Below are positions 60,208 through 64,000 of a DNA stretch of 64,000 nt, piece by piece. The DNA is from Mesorhizobium shangrilense (lineage in GTDB: Bacteria; Pseudomonadota; Alphaproteobacteria; Rhizobiales; Rhizobiaceae): assembly GCF_040537815.1 (NCBI RefSeq), contig NZ_JBEWSZ010000001.1:3162001-3226000 (forward strand). The letters run 5' to 3'. Made by a program: the position numbers and the translations under genes. A model generated the notes under the pieces. The model was not told the DNA's origin. It was given only the letters and a program-made list of their open reading frames with translations, and made no database searches. The number at the start of each line of letters is the position of its first letter. Positions within the stretch are counted from its first letter, which is position 1.

Positions 60208-61797
60208 TTATCTGGCTAACAATTCTCTAATCACGCGCTTGACCACCTTCCCATAACCGGACTTTGGCAGCTCGCTCCAGAACAGATACCGCTTAGGCAG
60301 CTTGTAGCGTGCAATTTTGTCCATCAGCCAGGAATCGATATCTAGTGTTGCGGCGTCGGTGCCAGGTGCGGCGACACAAACGGCAACCCCGACTTCGCCC
60401 CATACTGGATGGGGCACGCCCAACACAGCCACCTCGCTGATACCGGGATGCGCAAGTATTTTTTCCTCGATTTCACGGGGGTAGATGTTCGAGCCACCCG
60501 AAATATACATGTCCGATGCCCGACCTGTAATATACAGAAAGCCTTCGGAATCCATGTGCCCGACGTCACCGGTGCAAAACCAGCCATCCCTAAATGCCTT
60601 CGAATTCGCTTCTGGATTGTTGAAATATCCAGGAAACACGGCAGGGCCGATAACGCAAATTTCTCCTGTCTCGCCTGGTGCGAGCTCCGTGCCATCAGGT
60701 GACTTGATGGCGACCTGCATCCCTGTTCGCTCGAAGCCGCAAGTGCCGATCCGCGCATCGGGACCGTCACCCAGTCGATGGTGATTGGGCGGGAGAACCG
60801 TGATGTTGCCTGTCACCTCGCCGAGTCCGAAATATTGGACCAGCACAGGACCGAGCTTCGTCAGGGCGTGCTCCTGGTCCGTGCGATACATCGGGGCTCC
60901 GGCATAGATGACGTGGCGAAGCGACGAGTGGTCATACCGATCCACAGCTGGATGCTCGACGAGCAGTTTGAGGATTGTCGGGACGGTGAAGACGTTGGTG
61001 ATGCGCCACTTTTCGATCAGAGCCCAAGCCGCGTCGATGTCGAAGCGATCTGTCGCCAGCAGCACCGTCTTGGCGCCTCGCGCCACTTGCGTCAGTTGGT
61101 GAACGCCGGCCCCATGAGAGAGCGGCGCGACTACGAGTGACGCGTCCTCCTCGGTAGTCCCGGGCATGAGATCGCAAAGATGGTTTGTGATGACGAACGC
61201 CATCTGGCCATGCGTAAGCGCTGCCGCCTTTGGCCGGCCTGTCGTGCCTGATGTGAACAGGAACCAGCAGGGGTCGTCCCGTTCAACTGCTGCCGTTTCG
61301 ACCGGCCTGCCGTCATGCTGCGAAACGATCGTGTCGTAGTCGGGACCGAATGCGGATTCGCCGATGGATATGAAGAAGCGAAGAGGCGCGCTGGAGGCAG
61401 CGCAAGCGCTCTGGTGCTGAGCAAACATATTGCCGCAGATCATCCCCACGGCGCCGCTTGCCTCTGCCTGGTAAGCGACTTCTTCCGGTGTCTGCCGGAA
61501 ATTGGTGGGAACCCATACCGCACCGATGCGGAAGCAGGCGAACATCGACTCGAACATCTGGTTGCAGTTTTGCGACTGGACCAGAACGCGATCGCCTTTC
61601 TTTACCCCGTAAGTTTCAGCAAGGGCGCATGACATCGCATCGATCCGCCGATCAATCTCCCGCCATGTCCAGCACTTGTCTCCCCAGACAAATGCAATTC
61701 TTTCGGGAAATCGGCGACCTGCCTGGGTGACGAAGTGCGACAGGTTCATCACGCGCCTGGACGCAGATTCGATTGAATGCTCAGCCGCCCCGTTCAT
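60208..61797 (-). CDS. class I adenylate-forming acyl-CoA synthetase
   Basis: A 529-residue ANL-superfamily ligase: the AMP-binding motif FTSGTTGRPKAAALTHGQM, YFGLGEVTGN, GWFCTGDVGHMDSEGFLYIT and the C-terminal ISGGSNIYPREIEE and catalytic Lys region KSGYGKVVKR. It would convert a carboxylate to its CoA thioester via the acyl-adenylate. Its ATG overlaps the thiolase stop, so ligase and thiolase act together. Substrate unknown. Confidence 0.9.
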   Translation of the reverse strand: MNGAAEHSIESASRRVMNLSHFVTQAGRRFPERIAFVWGDKCWTWREIDRRIDAMSCALAETYGVKKGDRVLVQSQNCNQMFESMFACFRIGAVWVPTNFRQTPEEVAYQAEASGAVGMICGNMFAQHQSACAASSAPLRFFISIGESAFGPDYDTIVSQHDGRPVETAAVERDDPCWFLFTSGTTGRPKAAALTHGQMAFVITNHLCDLMPGTTEEDASLVVAPLSHGAGVHQLTQVARGAKTVLLATDRFDIDAAWALIEKWRITNVFTVPTILKLLVEHPAVDRYDHSSLRHVIYAGAPMYRTDQEHALTKLGPVLVQYFGLGEVTGNITVLPPNHHRLGDGPDARIGTCGFERTGMQVAIKSPDGTELAPGETGEICVIGPAVFPGYFNNPEANSKAFRDGWFCTGDVGHMDSEGFLYITGRASDMYISGGSNIYPREIEEKILAHPGISEVAVLGVPHPVWGEVGVAVCVAAPGTDAATLDIDSWLMDKIARYKLPKRYLFWSELPKSGYGKVVKRVIRELLAR

Positions 61798-62963
61798 CGT
61801 GATCGCTCCAGGATCGAGACGTAGTTGGTGACAGCAGCGCCACCCATGTTGAAGACACCGGCAAGGCTCGCATTCGAAACCTGCATTCCGCCAGCCTCGC
61901 TCATCAGTTGCTGTGCTGCCATCACATGCATCGAGACGCCGGTCGCGCCGAGCGGATGGCCTCTCGCCTTCAGGCCGCCAGATGGATTCACCGGCAGCCG
62001 GCCCGAGCGTTCAGCGATTCCCTCGCGCACGATGCGAAAAGCTTGGCCTGGCAAGGCCAGGCCCATCGCCTCATATTCGATCAGCTCTGCGATGGTGAAG
62101 CAGTCGTGTGTCTCGACAAGGTCGAGATCATCCAAGGTCAACATAGAGGTATCGAGCGCCATTGCCCAAGCCCGCCTCGCACCATCAAAGGCGATCGGAT
62201 CGCGCCGGCTCAGCGCCATGAGGTCATTGGCATGGCTTCTGGCGCGAAATGCGATCGCGCGTGACATGCGGGCTGCTGTCCCCTCGTCCGCTATGACGAT
62301 GGCTACAGCCCCATCTGACACCAGGGAGCAATCGGTTCGCCGAAGAGGGGCGGCGACATAGGGGTTGCGCTCCGATACCGTGTTACAGAAGTCAAAACCC
62401 AGATCTTTGCGCATATGCGCAACCGGATTGGCGATGCCGTTGCGATGGTTCTTCGCGGCGATCATCGCCAGTTCCTCGGACCTGTCGCCATGGCGCTGAA
62501 AATAGGTCTGCGCGATGCGCCCGAACACGCCCGCAAAACCACCTTCCACGTCTGCCTCTTCCTTGCGATAGCAGCCAGACATCAGGACATCGCCGACCTC
62601 GCTGGAAGGCAGGCCAGTCATCTTTTCGGCGCCGATCACCAGAGCGATCCGTCCACGACCGGCCTCGACGAAATCAAGGGCGCCGAAAAGAGCTGCGGAA
62701 CCCGTCGCACAGGCGTTTTCGAACCGCACCGCAGGCGTTGCGGCAAGCCCGTGATGACTCATGCCGACCAGTGCTGCCTGAAAATCCTGACGCGAAAAGC
62801 CGTTGTTGTAGACGCCAACGAAGATGCCATCGACGTCGGCCGGTCCGACGCCGGCGTGGTCGAGCGCCGGGCCAACGACCTCTGCCATCAACGTTTCGGT
62901 GTCGGGAGCGGCGGACTTGCCGAAACTGGTGTGAGCCCAACCAATCATCTGCGCTTTGGCCAT
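61794..62963 (-). CDS. SCP2-type thiolase/acetyl-CoA acetyltransferase-like protein
   Basis: A 389-residue thiolase-fold protein of the sterol-carrier-protein-x branch: the N-terminal Cys in ENACATGSAALFGAL, HDCFTIAELIEYEAMGLALP and GGLKARGHPLGATGVSMHV. Such proteins thiolyse branched or bulky 3-ketoacyl-CoAs, though some partner with DUF35 proteins. ATG 62963 is preferred over 62999. It lies 80 nt after a class III aminotransferase gene on the same strand. Confidence 0.88.
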   Translation of the reverse strand: MAKAQMIGWAHTSFGKSAAPDTETLMAEVVGPALDHAGVGPADVDGIFVGVYNNGFSRQDFQAALVGMSHHGLAATPAVRFENACATGSAALFGALDFVEAGRGRIALVIGAEKMTGLPSSEVGDVLMSGCYRKEEADVEGGFAGVFGRIAQTYFQRHGDRSEELAMIAAKNHRNGIANPVAHMRKDLGFDFCNTVSERNPYVAAPLRRTDCSLVSDGAVAIVIADEGTAARMSRAIAFRARSHANDLMALSRRDPIAFDGARRAWAMALDTSMLTLDDLDLVETHDCFTIAELIEYEAMGLALPGQAFRIVREGIAERSGRLPVNPSGGLKARGHPLGATGVSMHVMAAQQLMSEAGGMQVSNASLAGVFNMGGAAVTNYVSILERSR

Positions 62964-63043
62964 AACTGTTCCTTTCGGCGCTCTAAGGGTGCCGTCCAAT
63001 CAGCCAGTTCTTCTGATTGCGGCAGGCACTGCCGCCATTTCGG

Positions 63044-64000
63044 TCAGGCGCTCGCGCGCAATTCCGGCTCCGCCGAAATCTCTTTCTCGAAAGCGCGAAT
63101 GCCGGCGGTGAACGACTCTATCAGTTCCTCGATTTCCGCCTCGCTGATCGTCAGAGGAGGACAGACCATCAGCCACTCTCCAAACGAACCGCCGGCGGTG
63201 CGCCGGGAAAACAGCAGCAGTCCATGGTCGCGGCAGATCATTCCTATCCGCTCGCTCGCCCGCATCTCTGCCGGGAACGGTTCCTTGCTTACCTGGTCTG
63301 CGACGATCTCGACGGCCATATGCAGTCCAAGCCCGCGAATGTCGCCGATGATGCCGGTCTTGCCTTTGATTTCTTCCAATCGGGACCTGATCAGCGCGCC
63401 CAGGGTCCGCGCTCGCTCCATCAGGCCGTCCTCCTCCACGACCTGAAGAACCATGTCGGACGCAGCGCAGCTGACGGGATTGGCCGAGTAGGTATGGCCG
63501 TGCTTGAAGCCGCCCGAACGGCGGACATCCTGGACCATATCGGCTGACGCCAGGACCACGCCAAGCGGGGCATACGAGCCGCTGACACCCTTGGCGAGCG
63601 TGACGATATCGGGCCGGCAATCCAGCCAGTGATGACCGGCGAGAAACTTGCCTGTCCTCCCGGCACCGCTCATGATCTCGTCATAGATCAGCATGACGCC
63701 GTAACGGTCACATATCTCGCGGATGCGGGTGGAATAGCTGTCTGGGGAAACCAGGGCTCCAGTCGACACGCCGCCGATCGGTTCGATCATGAAGGCGAGG
63801 ATGGTTTCGGGGCCTTCCCTGAGGATCGTTTCTTCCAGCTGCCGCACACAGCGGTCGACGACATCCTGTTCACTTTCGCCGGCCGGGCGCCGATACATCA
63901 GCGGCGCGTCAATCTTTGGCATTTCGACAAACATCGGCCTGTAGGCTGCCGCATAGTCGGGGTCGCCGGTGATGCCGAGAAGCGCCGTCGTCGCACCATG
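63044..64000 (-). CDS. class III aminotransferase, 5' part beyond the window
   Basis: At least 318 residues are present and the frame is open to the window edge (visible start HGATTALLGITGDPDYAAAY). The PLP-contact Asp is in GVMLIYDEIMSGAGRTGKFL, and the Schiff-base Lys in DIVTLAKGVSGSYAPLGVVL; SFEKEISAEPELRASA ends the protein. The N-terminal roughly 100-130 residues lie outside. It differs from the aminotransferase encoded at 51664, and with the thiolase and ligase downstream it probably begins an amino-compound degradation operon. Confidence 0.88.
   Translation of the reverse strand, partial: HGATTALLGITGDPDYAAAYRPMFVEMPKIDAPLMYRRPAGESEQDVVDRCVRQLEETILREGPETILAFMIEPIGGVSTGALVSPDSYSTRIREICDRYGVMLIYDEIMSGAGRTGKFLAGHHWLDCRPDIVTLAKGVSGSYAPLGVVLASADMVQDVRRSGGFKHGHTYSANPVSCAASDMVLQVVEEDGLMERARTLGALIRSRLEEIKGKTGIIGDIRGLGLHMAVEIVADQVSKEPFPAEMRASERIGMICRDHGLLLFSRRTAGGSFGEWLMVCPPLTISEAEIEELIESFTAGIRAFEKEISAEPELRASA

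Overview
The window looks like a chromosomal or large-replicon segment of a high-GC alphaproteobacterium of the Rhizobiales, most plausibly Mesorhizobium or a close Phyllobacteriaceae relative. The grounds are the dense GC-rich coding, many ATGA or GTGA start/stop overlaps, a RIME-type intergenic palindromic element near 34.5 kb, an otsBA/debranching-enzyme/glycosyltransferase block, and several catabolic ABC-transporter cassettes. This taxonomic call is inference from content, not from a marker gene. No rRNA, tRNA, CRISPR array or intact insertion sequence was found.

Region 1 (0.2-7.2 kb, minus strand) is a trehalose/alpha-glucan block: a secreted hypothetical protein, a GT4 glycosyltransferase, a glycogen-debranching-type enzyme, a trehalose-6-phosphate synthase with an added N-terminal membrane anchor, and trehalose-phosphatase. 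Region 2 (7.3-10 kb) holds an aromatic amino acid lyase homologue whose MIO-forming serine appears replaced, flanked by two gene remnants: an XRE-regulator fragment and a frameshifted, truncated cyclic amidohydrolase.

Region 3 (10-23 kb, minus strand plus a divergent GntR gene) is a tightly packed catabolic cluster. In transcription order it encodes a gentisate-dioxygenase-like bicupin, an FAH-family hydrolase, a nitrilase, a flavin reductase, a 2,5-dihydroxypyridine-dioxygenase-like (NicX-like) enzyme, an acyl-CoA-dehydrogenase-fold protein lacking the usual catalytic Glu, an SRPBCC/alpha-beta-hydrolase fusion, a TetR regulator, a glutamine-synthetase-like amine ligase, a flavin-reductase/LysR-effector-domain fusion and an APC permease. 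The same 15-bp sequence with a 12-bp palindromic core lies upstream of the bicupin/GntR pair and upstream of the NicX-like gene, so the two halves look like one GntR regulon for an N-containing aromatic or heterocyclic compound.

Region 4 (23-28.6 kb) is a sulfatase with a sulfonate/nitrate-type ABC importer and a divergent MarR gene; two near-identical 13-bp palindromes lie in the divergent promoter.

Region 5 (28.8-48.3 kb) is a large catabolic regulon: sugar-isomerase-like barrel, DUF993 aldolase-like protein, SDR, acyl-CoA dehydrogenase, two aldo/keto reductases, MaoC hydratase, CoA-transferase, enoyl-CoA hydratase, GMC oxidase, aldehyde and alcohol dehydrogenases, a sugar-type ABC importer with two permeases, and a TetR regulator. 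A 14-bp operator-like palindrome (TAACTA-N2-TAGTTA and variants) stands in front of every major transcription unit, usually beside a plausible -35 box, which ties the region together as a previously unassigned pathway from a carbohydrate- or polyol-like substrate to acyl-CoA.

Region 6 (48.7-64 kb) combines a BKACE-family enzyme, a C45 N-terminal-nucleophile hydrolase, an RpiR regulator, two aminotransferases, RidA, a complete oligopeptide-type ABC importer with a fused double ATPase, and, convergently, an acyl-CoA ligase, an SCP2-type thiolase and a second class III aminotransferase cut by the window end. It reads as import, amide hydrolysis, transamination and beta-keto-acid cleavage of an amino-acid-containing amide or peptide.
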